Source: CAVVTR01 sp963751245 (lineage in GTDB: Bacteria > Acidobacteriota > Thermoanaerobaculia > Thermoanaerobaculales > Thermoanaerobaculaceae). From it: 64,000 nt of DNA. Each line of letters starts with the position of its first letter. Position 1 is the first letter of the stretch. The position numbers and the translations under genes were made by a program. Below the pieces are notes generated by a model. The model did not search any database. It saw nothing but the letters and a program-made list of their open reading frames with translations, and was not told the origin of the DNA. Shown one piece after another: positions 49,737 to 59,018 of this stretch. The stretch spans positions 124,001-188,000 of the forward strand of contig CAVVTR010000006.1 in the NCBI GenBank assembly GCA_963751245.1, read 5' to 3'.

Positions 49737-50687
49737 TCAGGACCTGCTCTCGCAGACGGAACCACCGCGGGCGCTCGGCCAGGGACGAGAGGCCAGGGCG
49801 CGCAGCTGCGGCAGCGCCTCGCGGGCGGCTTGCCGGCCGGCCTGGTACGCCTCCTCGAGACGGATGAACTCGGACCAGTGGATGGCGCCGACGGCGGGGC
49901 GGATCAGCAGGTCCGCGTGACGCACCATGACGTTCCGGAAGGCGGCGTGCGTGAGGATGTCCGCCCTGAGAATCGCGCGGGGCACTGTGATGCTCTCGAA
50001 GTCCTGGGGTCCGGCCACCTCGCCCACGTCGACCGCAACCACCGGCCGCGGTCTGAGACGGCGGGCCTCGCACACGGGCACGTCGGCGACGACGCCGCCG
50101 TCGACCAGGTAGTGGCCGTCGATCAGCACCGGCTGGAGCACGCCCGGGACCGCCGAGGAGGCGGTGATCGCCCGCTGGAGGGAGCCGCTGCGGATCTCCC
50201 GTGGCTGACCGGTCGCGAAATCCGTGGCCACGGCGCAGAAGGGGAGCCGGAGGTCCTCGATCCTGCCCTCCGGGAGGAGCAGGTCCAGAGCCTTCTGGAA
50301 GTCCTCGGGCTCCACGAGGCTGCGGCGCTCCAGCGCGAGGATCACCGCGGCGCCGCGGCGGACCCGGCGCGCGAACTGGAGCAGGAGGTTGTCACGGGTG
50401 GTCACCGCCTCGGTGAGGCGGACCTCCGGGAGCGTACCGGGGAACCCGGACGCCAGAAACGAGCGCCAGCGTGTGAGAGTGGCCTCGGCGGAGCCGAACC
50501 GCAGCCACATCGCTCCCACCAGCGCTCCGGCGCTGGTGCCGGCGATCCCGGCCACGGGGATGCCGGCCTCCTCCAGGGTTTCGAGGACGGCCACGTGGGC
50601 GATGCCCCGGGCCCCTCCTCCGCCGAGGGCGAGGACGAGGCCTTCGGGACGTCTCAGGAAGCGCCAGACACGGTCCAGGGGTCGCAT
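49737..50687 (-). CDS. patatin-like phospholipase family protein
   Basis: 316 residues. Patatin motifs: oxyanion loop LALGGGGARGIAHVAVL (about 18-34), nucleophile elbow GIAGTSAGALVGAMW and the dyad Asp in VDGGVVADVPV. It hydrolyses acyl esters of phospholipids; NTE/RssA-like bacterial members are similar in length. The ATG at 50687 lies seven bases from TACCAT and has no ribosome binding site. It is followed by the acyl-CoA thioesterase gene. Confidence 0.93.
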   Translation of the reverse strand: MRPLDRVWRFLRRPEGLVLALGGGGARGIAHVAVLETLEEAGIPVAGIAGTSAGALVGAMWLRFGSAEATLTRWRSFLASGFPGTLPEVRLTEAVTTRDNLLLQFARRVRRGAAVILALERRSLVEPEDFQKALDLLLPEGRIEDLRLPFCAVATDFATGQPREIRSGSLQRAITASSAVPGVLQPVLIDGHYLVDGGVVADVPVCEARRLRPRPVVAVDVGEVAGPQDFESITVPRAILRADILTHAAFRNVMVRHADLLIRPAVGAIHWSEFIRLEEAYQAGRQAAREALPQLRALASRPWPSARGGSVCESRS

Positions 50688-50694
50688 GAGACGT

Positions 50695-50700
50695 ATGGTA
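50695..50700 (-). promoter_or_regulatory. -10-like element before the patatin gene
   Basis: TACCAT on the minus strand, then ACGTCTC (7 nt), then the ATG at 50687. Confidence 0.45.
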
Positions 50701-50773
50701 CCCGCGCCTCGGGCTGGTACGGAAGCGTTTGTCTCATTCACGCGATGGTGTAGCATCCCTGGCGGAGAAAACG

Positions 50774-52492
50774 ATGACGACCTTGAAGAACATGCTCATC
50801 ATGATCCTCCTCGCGGGCCTCGGGCTCGCTCTCGCTCGCCCGGCGGCAGCCGTTCCCGTGGCGCCCATCCCGCGTACGGTGCAGCAGCCGGACGGCACGA
50901 CGCTCCAGCTGATCCCCTCCGGCGACGAGTACAACATGTTCTGGGAGCTGCCCTCGGGCTACACGGTGGTCCGGGACGCGACGGGCTGGTGGCGGGTGGC
51001 GGGTCGTGACGCCAACGGGCGCCTGCAGCCGCGTCCGGAGACCGGCGCGGGCACCGTCTCGGCGCAGAGCCTCGCAGCCGTGCCCCGGCACCTGCGGCCG
51101 ACCCTGGTGGGCACCGCCCCTGGCGAGCTCAGGCCGGTCCCTGAGGGGGCACGCGAGGCCACCGTGAGGGCGCTGGCGGCCTCCACCACCACCATTCAAC
51201 CCGTGCTGGTGATCCTCGTCGAGTTCAACAACCAGGCGCCCGTCGGCGCCACCACGAAGGACTTTGCCGACGCCTTCTTCGGTGCCGGCAGCAGCGTGGC
51301 CGAGTACTACCACGAGGCCACCTTCGGCAAGCTCGAGATGGCTCCTGTCAACGACTCGGAGGGCACGCCCGGCGACGGCGTCGTAGGCTGGCTCAAGCTC
51401 GACATGGACCACCCGAAGTACGGGCTGAGCAACTCCGACACCGCGACGGACGACGAGAAGACCTCCGCCGAGCACAGCTCGCGCCTGGCCATCAAAGCGG
51501 CCATCCAGGCGGCGGACCCCTACGTGGACTTCGCCGCCTACGACACCAACCACGACGGCGTCATCACCCGCGACGAGCTGGCGGTGGTGGTCATCACCGC
51601 CGGCTATGAGGCGTCCTTCGGCGGCTACAGCACGGACTATCCCAACGCCAACTGGGGCCATCGCTGGTCGTTCGGCGGCAACGACGGCGGCGGCGTGGTT
51701 TCCGCTCCGGTGGTGGACGGCGTCAGCGTCGGCGACGGCTACTCCGGTGGCGGCTACTCCACCTTCGGCGAGTGGATGCAGTCGAGCAGGACCAACGGCC
51801 ACCGCTCCACCATCGGTGTCATGGTCCACGAGCTGGGCCACGACACCCTGGGCCTGCCGGATCTCTACGATACCGACGGCTCCTCCGCGGGCATCGGCGG
51901 CTGGGGGCTCATGGGTGCGGGGTCGTGGGGCGGCGAGGGGAGCAGCCCGGTGCTGATGGGCGCGACACCCGTGCTGCTGTGCGCGTGGTCCAGGGTGGCG
52001 ACGGCGATCTCCCGCCCCGTCGACCTCACGGGCAACGGCACCGTGGACGTGCCGCCGTCGTACCGGGACGGCACGGTCTACCGCATCGGCAGCGGCGATC
52101 CGAGCCAGTACTTCCTCGCGGAGTACCGCGTGCCGCAGGGCTTCGACGCGGGACTCATCCGTTTCGACAGCGCGGGGTTCGCGGCCGGCGGCGGCCTCGC
52201 CGTGTGGCACATCGACGAGTCGATGCCGGACAACACGGACGACGCTCACCGCAAGGTGGACCTCGAGGAAGCCGACGGGCAGAACCGGCTCGACAGTCGA
52301 CACCAAGGACGCGGCCCGCACCATGCTGTACTGGGCCGGGAACGCCACCGTCTTCGACGACACCACGACACCCGGCGCGCAGCGCTACGACGGCAGCCCC
52401 TCCGGGGTCTCGCTGTCCGTCGGCGACGCCGGCAGCGAGAGCATCCCGCTGACGTACGCGGCCCCCGACCCGGTGGGTTTCCCCGGGGATGA
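50774..52492 (+). CDS. M6-family secreted metalloprotease, N-terminal part (frame broken near 52295)
   Basis: A signal peptide (NMLIMILLAGLGLALARPAAA) and an immune-inhibitor-A-like propeptide (LPSGYTVVRDATGWWRVAG) precede the catalytic domain with HELGH (residues 352-356) in GVMVHELGHDTLGLPDLYD and GWGLMGAGSWGG. An EF-hand-like loop DTNHDGVITRDEL lies before it. True coding runs to about NRLD near 52294. There an extra A (GACAGTCGAC) shifts the frame, and the last 66 residues of this frame are non-native. The protein resumes in the second fragment (VDTKDAARTMLYWAG). The ATG at 50774 has GGCGGAGAA upstream. TAGCAT lies near 50752. Confidence 0.85.
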   Translation: MTTLKNMLIMILLAGLGLALARPAAAVPVAPIPRTVQQPDGTTLQLIPSGDEYNMFWELPSGYTVVRDATGWWRVAGRDANGRLQPRPETGAGTVSAQSLAAVPRHLRPTLVGTAPGELRPVPEGAREATVRALAASTTTIQPVLVILVEFNNQAPVGATTKDFADAFFGAGSSVAEYYHEATFGKLEMAPVNDSEGTPGDGVVGWLKLDMDHPKYGLSNSDTATDDEKTSAEHSSRLAIKAAIQAADPYVDFAAYDTNHDGVITRDELAVVVITAGYEASFGGYSTDYPNANWGHRWSFGGNDGGGVVSAPVVDGVSVGDGYSGGGYSTFGEWMQSSRTNGHRSTIGVMVHELGHDTLGLPDLYDTDGSSAGIGGWGLMGAGSWGGEGSSPVLMGATPVLLCAWSRVATAISRPVDLTGNGTVDVPPSYRDGTVYRIGSGDPSQYFLAEYRVPQGFDAGLIRFDSAGFAAGGGLAVWHIDESMPDNTDDAHRKVDLEEADGQNRLDSRHQGRGPHHAVLGRERHRLRRHHDTRRAALRRQPLRGLAVRRRRRQREHPADVRGPRPGGFPRG

Positions 52493-54662
52493 CTGCTCCA
52501 CCGCCGTGGACGTCCCGCTCGGGGCGGGGCAGGCCTACTCCCTCGCGGGCCTCAACCTCGCCCAGGCCACCGGAGGCGACACGCCGGTCCTGTGCGCACC
52601 GATCTCCGCCACGGGCTGGTTCAGGGTGATCCCCGCCCGCACCGGCACGCTCTCGGTGACCACCGACGGCTCGAGCTTCGACACCGTCGCCGCCGTTCTC
52701 GGCGGCAGCTGCGGGAACCTCCAAGTGCTGGGGTGCAACGACGACATCGGCGGCTCGCCGCACAACACGGGCTCGAAGGTCGACGGCATCCCGGTGCAGC
52801 GGGGCGTGCCCGTCTACGTGGTGATCGGCAGCTACGGGTCGGGACAGGGGGGCGGCGGCGCGCTGGCAGGGCAGATCTCGCTCGCGGCCGCGCCGGACAC
52901 CCTGACGCTCACCACCACGCAGCTTTCCGGCTGTCCGCGGGCCGAGTGGCGGGTCACGGTCAGCGACGCCTCGGGTCCGGTGACCGGTCTCGGCACCGGC
53001 GACTTCGCCCTCACCGCCGACGGGCGCGACGTGCCCGTCACGTCGGTGGAGGACCTCGGGGGCGGTGCCTACACGGTGGTCTCCTACGGGGTCATCGGCG
53101 GGACCGGCGGCACCCACGACCTCGTGTTGCAGGTGGACTCGGCCTCCGGTTCCGGCCAGGTCGAAGGCTCCGTGTCCGAGGCCGGCACGGCCTGTGCGAG
53201 CGCCATCGCTTCGGGGGAGACGCTGGTCCTTCCTGGCGCCGCGCACCTGGCCGGCACCAACGGCACCAACTGGCGCACCGACGTGTTCGGCAGCGTCACC
53301 GGCGGCGGCTACGCCCTCGTCGACGCGACGTACCTGCCGGCGGCGGGCTCGTCGAGTACGACCCCCATCCACCGCGTGCTGGCGGTCCCCGAAGGGGGCG
53401 GGAGCTTCGGCGACGTGGCCGCGTCCCTGTTCGGCGTCGACGCCGGCAAGGGAAGCGTGCTGGTCCGCTGGCAGAGCATGGGCGGGGGCCGGCTGGCCCT
53501 CACCAGCCGGACGTACAACCTGCTCGGCGCCGGCAACACCATGGGGCTGCCCGCGGGCTCGACGTTCGGGCAGGAGATGCCCGCCGTGCCGGTGAGCGGC
53601 GCCATTCCCGCCGGCGGCCACGCGTGGATCACCGGGCTCGTCCAGGAAGACGGCGTTGCGCGCACGAACGTCGGCTTCGTGGCCACGGGTCCCTCTGGCG
53701 CGAGCGTGACCCTGGACTTCACCGGCGAGGACGGCAGCACCATCCTGTCCAAGCAGGTGAGCCTGGGAGGCTACGGCTACCAGCAGCTCGACCAGGTCAT
53801 GCGCACCGTCGCGGGCGGCGTTCCCGCCGCGAGCGTGAAGGTGTCGGTGGCGGCGGGGGGAGATCCGGTCGTGGCCTACGCCTCCGTGGTGGACGGTAAG
53901 CCCACGGCGGATCCGGTGACCCTGCTGCCCACCTCCTCGCCGTCGGCGGTCTGGTACGTGCCCGCGGCGGCCCACGTGACGGGCCAGGCGGACACCAACT
54001 GGCGCACGGACCTGGCGCTGTTCAACCCGGGAGCCACCGCGGTGGACGTGACCGTGGACTTCCTGCAGGAGAAGCGCGCGAACACCTCGCCCCAGCAGTC
54101 GGATGCGATCCACCTGGCGGCGGGGGAGTCGCGCCGCATCGTGAACGTGATGCCGGCGCTCTTCAATCTCACGGGGGTCAAGGGCGCGCTGCGCGTCGAC
54201 GCGACGGGCGGAATCCTCGTGGCCAGCCGGACCTACAACCTGCTCCTGGCTGGCAACGCCTGGGGGCTCGAGGAGGGCGCGACGTTCGGCCAGAACGTGC
54301 CTCCGCTGACGCCGTCGCAGACACTGGTGCCGGGAGAGACCGGCACGATCCCCGGGCTGGTGAGGAGCGCTTCCTTCCGCAGCAACCTCGTCCTGCTCAA
54401 CACCTCCGGGGTGCAGGCGCAGGTCGTGGTGTCGGCGATGGCCGCGGACGGCGGCGAGCTGGGCGCGGCGCACACGGAGACGCTCCTGCCCTACGAGTAC
54501 CGGCAGGTCAACGACGTGCTGACCTCGCTGGGCGTGGGGGGCGACGTTGTCGACGGCACGCTCCGCGTGGAAGTGGTGGGGAGCGGCTCGTCGGCGACGG
54601 CGTTCCTCTCTGTGGTGGACGAGCGCACCGGAGATCCGGTGTCCCGGACCGTGCAGCGGTGA
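52323..54662 (+). CDS. M6 metalloprotease C-terminal part: calcium-binding-type sandwich and two tandem 'TNWRTD' domains
   Basis: 779 residues in the restored frame; native coding begins at about 52296, and ATG 52323 is only an internal Met. It holds the rest of the peptidase domain (MLYWAGNATVFDDTTTPGAQRYD) and a bacterial pre-peptidase-like region (DDCSTAVDVPLGAGQAYSLAG). Two about 120-residue repeats around 'NWRTDVF...SRTYNLLGAGNTMGLPAGSTFGQ' and 'NWRTDLALFN...SRTYNLLLAGNAWGLEEGATFGQ' follow, then a further beta domain. Such repeats are frequent in acidobacterial secreted proteins, and their role (surface display or secretion) is unproven. Without the indel the two fragments form one protein of about 1,295 residues. 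Confidence 0.82.
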   Translation: MLYWAGNATVFDDTTTPGAQRYDGSPSGVSLSVGDAGSESIPLTYAAPDPVGFPGDDCSTAVDVPLGAGQAYSLAGLNLAQATGGDTPVLCAPISATGWFRVIPARTGTLSVTTDGSSFDTVAAVLGGSCGNLQVLGCNDDIGGSPHNTGSKVDGIPVQRGVPVYVVIGSYGSGQGGGGALAGQISLAAAPDTLTLTTTQLSGCPRAEWRVTVSDASGPVTGLGTGDFALTADGRDVPVTSVEDLGGGAYTVVSYGVIGGTGGTHDLVLQVDSASGSGQVEGSVSEAGTACASAIASGETLVLPGAAHLAGTNGTNWRTDVFGSVTGGGYALVDATYLPAAGSSSTTPIHRVLAVPEGGGSFGDVAASLFGVDAGKGSVLVRWQSMGGGRLALTSRTYNLLGAGNTMGLPAGSTFGQEMPAVPVSGAIPAGGHAWITGLVQEDGVARTNVGFVATGPSGASVTLDFTGEDGSTILSKQVSLGGYGYQQLDQVMRTVAGGVPAASVKVSVAAGGDPVVAYASVVDGKPTADPVTLLPTSSPSAVWYVPAAAHVTGQADTNWRTDLALFNPGATAVDVTVDFLQEKRANTSPQQSDAIHLAAGESRRIVNVMPALFNLTGVKGALRVDATGGILVASRTYNLLLAGNAWGLEEGATFGQNVPPLTPSQTLVPGETGTIPGLVRSASFRSNLVLLNTSGVQAQVVVSAMAADGGELGAAHTETLLPYEYRQVNDVLTSLGVGGDVVDGTLRVEVVGSGSSATAFLSVVDERTGDPVSRTVQR
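53221..54300 (+). repeat. two tandem protein-coding repeats in the M6 protease C-terminus
   Basis: Unit 1 spans about 53221-53590 and unit 2 about 53950-54300. Shared blocks are PxAAHxxGxxxTNWRTD, SRTYNLLxAGNxxGLxxGxTFGQ and the DNA stretch caccaactggcgcac at 53265 and 53993. The intervening part also aligns loosely. Confidence 0.7.
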
Positions 54663-54736
54663 CGGGTCTGGCAGGGTCTCATCCGCCGCCGGCGGCAGCC
54701 GCCGCAGGGGCGGGGAGACATCGAAAGGAGCGTGAT

Positions 54737-56518
54737 ATGCGAGGACGTTGGTTGATGGCGGGCCTGGTGGTGTCGCTCGCGGCCGCGGTCGCGGGGGCGC
54801 AGCAGGTCGCCGTCCGGGAGGAGACGCTGCCCAACGGGATGCGCCTGCTCATGGTGGAACGGCACGACTCCCCCACCGTGGCGTGCGGCTGGGTGGCGCG
54901 GGTGGGCTCGGTGAACGAGCCGCAGGGGATCACCGGAATCTCACACCTGTTCGAGCACATGATGTTCAAGGGCACGAAGACCATCGGCACGAGCGACTAC
55001 GCCGCGGACGAGAAGATCATGGCGCGGCAGGACGCGGTGCGGGCGGAGATGGAGAAGGAGTACACGATCCTGAGGCTGAAGCGGCGCCGCGGAGAGATCA
55101 GCGGCAGCATCTACGACCCCGACAACCGCACGCCGCGCCTCAAGGAGCTCCAGGCGGAGCTCGAGAAGCTCTACGCAGCCGAGAAGAAGGTCATCGTCAA
55201 GGACGAGCTGGACCAGATCTACACCAGCAACGGCGCCTCCGGCCTCAACGCGGGCACCACCGAGGACCAGACCTTCTACTTCGTGACGGTGCCGGCAAAC
55301 AAGCTCGAGCTGTGGTTCTGGATGGAGTCGGACCGCCTCCTCAACCCGGTGTTCAGGGAGTTCTACTCGGAGCGGGACGTGGTCCGCGAGGAGCGGCGCC
55401 TGCGCACCGAGTCCACGCCGACGGGCAAGTTCGAAGAGGGCTTCGACGCCATGTTCTGGGAGTCCTCCCCGTACTCGCACCCCGTCGTGGGGTGGCCCTC
55501 GGACGTGGAGTCCATCACGCGGAAGCAGGCCGAGGACTACTTCGCGACCTACTACGCGCCCAACAACATCACCGCGGTGATGGTGGGCGACTTCGACCCC
55601 GCCAGGGCGATGGCCCTGGCGCAGAAGTACTTCGCCCGCATCCCCAGGGGCAAGAACCCGCCGCCGGAGATGATCACCGACGAGATGCCGCAGGAGGCGG
55701 AGAAGCGCTTCGTGGCGGAGGCCGAGACCAACCCCGAGGTCAACATCCGCTTCCACGCCGTGCCGTTCGAGCACAAGGACATGTACGCCCTCGAGCTCAT
55801 CACCGACCTGCTCAACCGTCGCACCGGGCGGCTGTACAAGAACCTGGTGGACGGCAAGAAGCTCGCGGTGGGGGAGCCCTACGCCTTCTACCGGCCCATG
55901 AAGTACGAGGGCATGCTCGAGGTGGGGGCGGAGGTGCGGGACGGCAGGACGCCCGCCGAGGTCGAGGCGGCGCTCCGGGCGGAGCTCGACGCCTTGGCGG
56001 CCGCGCCGGTGGGGGAGCAGGAGCTGCAGAAGGTGAAGAACCAGGAGATGGCGAACTCGTTCCGCCGCCTGGGCTCCAACTTCTACCTGCTGCTGCAGCT
56101 GATGCTCTACGACTCCTGGGGCGACTGGCACTACATCAACGACTCGCCGGCCAAGGTCTCCGCGGTCACCGCCGCGGACATCCAGCGCGTGGCGAAGACG
56201 ACCTTCATCAAGGAGAACAGCAACGTCGAGACGTTCCTGCGCAAGGAGGGGACGGCGCCCGAGGACCCGGCGTTGGCGGCGTTCCCGCCCCAGATGAAGG
56301 GGATGGTCAAGCAGCAGCTGGCACAGATCCAGAGCATCGACGACGCCGCGAAGCTCACCGAGATCGTCTCCCGGCTGCAGCAGATGGGCGGCCAGGTGCC
56401 GCCGGCCATGAAGCCGGCGCTGGAGTACCTCACCACCAAGGCGCAGGAGCGCCTCGAGTCCCTGAGCGGCGGCAAGGCCGCCCCGGCGCCGGTGAAGACC
56501 CCGGAAGGAGGCAAGTGA
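54737..56518 (+). CDS. M16-family zinc peptidase, catalytically competent subunit
   Basis: 593 residues with a signal peptide (LMAGLVVSLAAAVAGA). The inverted zinc motif HLFEH (H70, E73, H74) sits in GISHLFEHMMFKG. A coiled-coil-like insert (residues about 95-160) is followed by the rest of the M16 fold with the third ligand region near VVREERRLRTES. Probably periplasmic or outer-membrane-linked. The ATG at 54737 has AAAGGAGCG upstream. The partner gene begins one base after its stop. Confidence 0.94.
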   Translation: MRGRWLMAGLVVSLAAAVAGAQQVAVREETLPNGMRLLMVERHDSPTVACGWVARVGSVNEPQGITGISHLFEHMMFKGTKTIGTSDYAADEKIMARQDAVRAEMEKEYTILRLKRRRGEISGSIYDPDNRTPRLKELQAELEKLYAAEKKVIVKDELDQIYTSNGASGLNAGTTEDQTFYFVTVPANKLELWFWMESDRLLNPVFREFYSERDVVREERRLRTESTPTGKFEEGFDAMFWESSPYSHPVVGWPSDVESITRKQAEDYFATYYAPNNITAVMVGDFDPARAMALAQKYFARIPRGKNPPPEMITDEMPQEAEKRFVAEAETNPEVNIRFHAVPFEHKDMYALELITDLLNRRTGRLYKNLVDGKKLAVGEPYAFYRPMKYEGMLEVGAEVRDGRTPAEVEAALRAELDALAAAPVGEQELQKVKNQEMANSFRRLGSNFYLLLQLMLYDSWGDWHYINDSPAKVSAVTAADIQRVAKTTFIKENSNVETFLRKEGTAPEDPALAAFPPQMKGMVKQQLAQIQSIDDAAKLTEIVSRLQQMGGQVPPAMKPALEYLTTKAQERLESLSGGKAAPAPVKTPEGGK

Positions 56519-56519
56519 G

Positions 56520-57995
56520 ATGCGACGTCTGACCGTTTCAGCGCTGCTGGCCGTGACGCTCGCGGCCGCCGCCTTCGCCGGGAGCATCCCTGCGAGACCG
56601 GAGCAGCTCGCGTTTCCGCCCCTCGCCTACCAGGTCCCCGACGCCGGCGCCCTGCGCGTCACCCTCGCCAACGGCGTCCCCGTCTACATCGCCGAGGACA
56701 AGGAGCTACCCCTCGTGACGGTCCAGCTGCTCTTCCGGGGCGGACGCTACCTCGAGCCCGCCGGCAAGGAAGGGCTGGCCTCGCTCACCGAGACCGTATG
56801 GCGCAGCGGCGGCGCCGGCGGGCTGGACCCCGCCGCGCTCGACGAGAAGCTCGACTACCTCGCGGCCCAGCTGAGCACGCGCATCGGCGACGCCACGGGA
56901 ATGGTCTCACTGAACCTGCTCGCCAAGGACCGCGACGAGGGGCTCTCCCTGCTCATGGACCTGCTGCTCAGGCCCCGGTTCGACGCCGACCGCCTGGCGA
57001 AGGCGAAGGACGACCTCCTCGCGGAGATGAAGCGCCGCAACGACGACACCGCGGGCATCGAGTCCCGAGAGTGGTCCCGCCTGGTCTACGGTGACGACTA
57101 CTGGCTCAACCGCCTGCCCACCCGCGCCTCGGTGGAGGGCATCACCCGCGACGACCTCGTGGCGTTCGAGAAGCAGCTCGCCGATCCGGCCAACTTCGTC
57201 GTGGCCGTGGCGGGCGACTTCGACCGTGCCGCCATGATCTCCGCCCTCGACGCCACCATCGGCGCGGTCAGGAGCGGCGCTGGAAGCGTGCCGCCGGTGC
57301 CGCAGCCGACCGGCTCCGCCGCGCCCGGGGTCTACCTGGTCAACAAGTCCGACGTGAACCAGGGGCGGGTCTCCATCGGCCACCTGGGCGTCCGGCGGCC
57401 CCTCGACGACGAGGCCGCCCTCGACGTCGCCAACGACATCCTCGGCGGCGGCGGATTCACGGCGTGGATGATGTCTCGGGTGCGCTCCGACGAGGGCCTC
57501 GCGTACTCGGCCTACTCCAACTACGGTGTCGGCGACCTGTACCCCGGCACGTTCCGCGCGTTCTTCCAGTCCAAGTCCTCCACCTGCGCCAGGGCGGCGA
57601 AGCTCACGGTGGACCTCATCGATACGATCCGCACCGGCACGGTGAGCGCGAAGGAGCTGGCCACCAGCAAGAGCTCCTTCATCGAGACGCTCCCCCGGGC
57701 CTTCGAGACGAGGCTGCGGACGGTGAGCCGCTTCGCGTCCGACGAGCTGGTCGGGCGTCCCCACAGCTACTGGACGGGGTACCGGCAGCGGATGGCCGCA
57801 GTGGACGCGGCCGCGGTTCGCGCGGCGGCGGCCGCCCACATTCACCGGGACGGGCTGATCATCCTGGTGGTGGGCAACGTGGACGACCTCCTCAAGGGAC
57901 ACCCTGATTACCCGGACATCACCTTCGACAGGCTCGGGCCGCTGGTGCGCGTGCCGCTCCGCGACCCCATGACCCTCCAGCCCATCGGCGAGTAG
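56520..57995 (+). CDS. M16-family peptidase-like protein, inactive partner
   Basis: 491 residues with a signal peptide (LTVSALLAVTLAAAAFAG). It aligns in layout with M16 proteins (VTLANGVPVYIAEDKELPLVTVQLLFRGG, then GGGGFTAWMMSRVRSDEGLAYSAYSNYG). The zinc site HxxEH is replaced by LASLTETVW, so the protein cannot hydrolyse peptides itself. Active/inactive M16 pairs form heterodimers in which the second subunit shapes the substrate chamber. It starts one base after the active subunit's stop, with GGAGG upstream. Confidence 0.93.
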   Translation: MRRLTVSALLAVTLAAAAFAGSIPARPEQLAFPPLAYQVPDAGALRVTLANGVPVYIAEDKELPLVTVQLLFRGGRYLEPAGKEGLASLTETVWRSGGAGGLDPAALDEKLDYLAAQLSTRIGDATGMVSLNLLAKDRDEGLSLLMDLLLRPRFDADRLAKAKDDLLAEMKRRNDDTAGIESREWSRLVYGDDYWLNRLPTRASVEGITRDDLVAFEKQLADPANFVVAVAGDFDRAAMISALDATIGAVRSGAGSVPPVPQPTGSAAPGVYLVNKSDVNQGRVSIGHLGVRRPLDDEAALDVANDILGGGGFTAWMMSRVRSDEGLAYSAYSNYGVGDLYPGTFRAFFQSKSSTCARAAKLTVDLIDTIRTGTVSAKELATSKSSFIETLPRAFETRLRTVSRFASDELVGRPHSYWTGYRQRMAAVDAAAVRAAAAAHIHRDGLIILVVGNVDDLLKGHPDYPDITFDRLGPLVRVPLRDPMTLQPIGE

Positions 57996-58016
57996 CCCGG
58001 AGGGACGGACAACCCC

Positions 58017-58047
58017 TGGGGCCCCGGCGCCGACGGCGCCGGGGCCC
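58017..58047 (+). terminator. strong hairpin after the M16 pair
   Basis: GGGGCCCCGGCGCC (58017-58030) pairs perfectly with GGCGCCGGGGCCCC (58034-58047) around GAC, a 14-bp stem, 21 bases after the stop. The following GCTTCGT is only weakly T-rich. Confidence 0.65.
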
Positions 58048-58109
58048 CGCTTCGTACGGGGGTCTGATATGCTCCGGCTCCGGCGGATCGCAGCCGGGAG
58101 GAGACGCGG

Positions 58110-58526
58110 GTGGGCGAGGTCACCCTCCATCAGTTGGCTGGTACGAAGAAGGCGCTGGACGCCTGCCGTCTCGTGGAGGCCCTCCACGCGGCCGGCCACC
58201 GAGTCGTGGTGTGGATCACCGAGGGCTCGCGGGTGGCCACCTTCGACGAGTACCTGTGGACGTTCTCACCCGGCTCCTTCGTTCCTCACACCGTCGCGGA
58301 CGGCGACGCGGACGACGACGACCCGGTGGTCATCGTCAGCGGGGAGCTCACCAACCCCAACGGCGCGGACACCCTGGTCGTGGTGGATCGCCTCCGCGAG
58401 CCGGCCGCCGCCGCGGGGTTTGCGGCCGTCCACGACCTCCTCGCCGGCACCACCGAGGACGAGGGCAAGCAGGCCGCCTGGGAGGCCGCAGGGCTCACGG
58501 TCACGGTGGTCCGGGGCGTGTCCTAG
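58110..58526 (+). CDS. holC: DNA polymerase III chi subunit
   Basis: 138 residues. The family pattern is clear: LHQLAGTKKALDACRLVEALHAAGHRVVVWI, then FDEYLWTFSPGSFVPHTV and a nucleotide-binding-like end DPVVIVSGELTNPNGADTLVVVDRL. Chi links the clamp loader to single-strand binding protein. No holD (psi) gene is nearby. The GTG at 58110 follows GGGAGGAGACGCG. TGATATGCT near 58066 may be the -10. Confidence 0.85.
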   Translation: MGEVTLHQLAGTKKALDACRLVEALHAAGHRVVVWITEGSRVATFDEYLWTFSPGSFVPHTVADGDADDDDPVVIVSGELTNPNGADTLVVVDRLREPAAAAGFAAVHDLLAGTTEDEGKQAAWEAAGLTVTVVRGVS

Positions 58527-58544
58527 GAGCGCGCCGCCGAGGCG

Positions 58545-59018
58545 TCAGTCGTCGAGGGCCTGGTTGGCCAGGTAGTTGGCGAGGCCCATCTGCTCGATCT
58601 GGTCGCGCTGCTCCTCGGCCCAGTCGACGTGGCCCTCCTCCATCTCGAGGATCTTCTTGAACAGCTCGCGGGTCCCGTTGTCGCCCGCCTGCGTGGCGAG
58701 CTTCATGGACTCGTTGTAGAGCCGGACGGCGTCGATCTCGTCCTGGTAGTCGTTGGTGACCATGTCCTTGACGGTCTTGCCGATCTTCATGGGGTTGAGC
58801 TTGGAGACCTGCGGGAGGCCCTCGAGGAAGATGATGCGCTCGATCAGCCACTCGGCGTGGTGCATCTCGTCCATTGCCTGGGCGCGGATGGCCTTGTGGA
58901 GCTTGCCGTAGCCCCAGTTCTCGCACATCTCCGAGTGGAGCATGTACTGGTTGATGGCCGTGAGCTCCTCGGCGAGCCGGTCGTTGAGTGCCTGGATGAC
59001 CTTGTCGTTTCCCTTCAT
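58545..59018 (-). CDS. bfr: bacterioferritin
   Basis: 157 residues, the classical length. The ferroxidase ligands are all in register with E. coli Bfr: E18, E51, H54, E94, E127 and H130; the haem-ligand Met52 is present (DEMHHAE). The 24-mer shell stores iron as ferric mineral and binds haem between subunits. The ATG at 59018 follows GGAGGAGAGCG. A bfd-type ferredoxin gene is not in the window. A 195-bp divergent region separates it from skp. Confidence 0.96.
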   Translation of the reverse strand: MKGNDKVIQALNDRLAEELTAINQYMLHSEMCENWGYGKLHKAIRAQAMDEMHHAEWLIERIIFLEGLPQVSKLNPMKIGKTVKDMVTNDYQDEIDAVRLYNESMKLATQAGDNGTRELFKKILEMEEGHVDWAEEQRDQIEQMGLANYLANQALDD

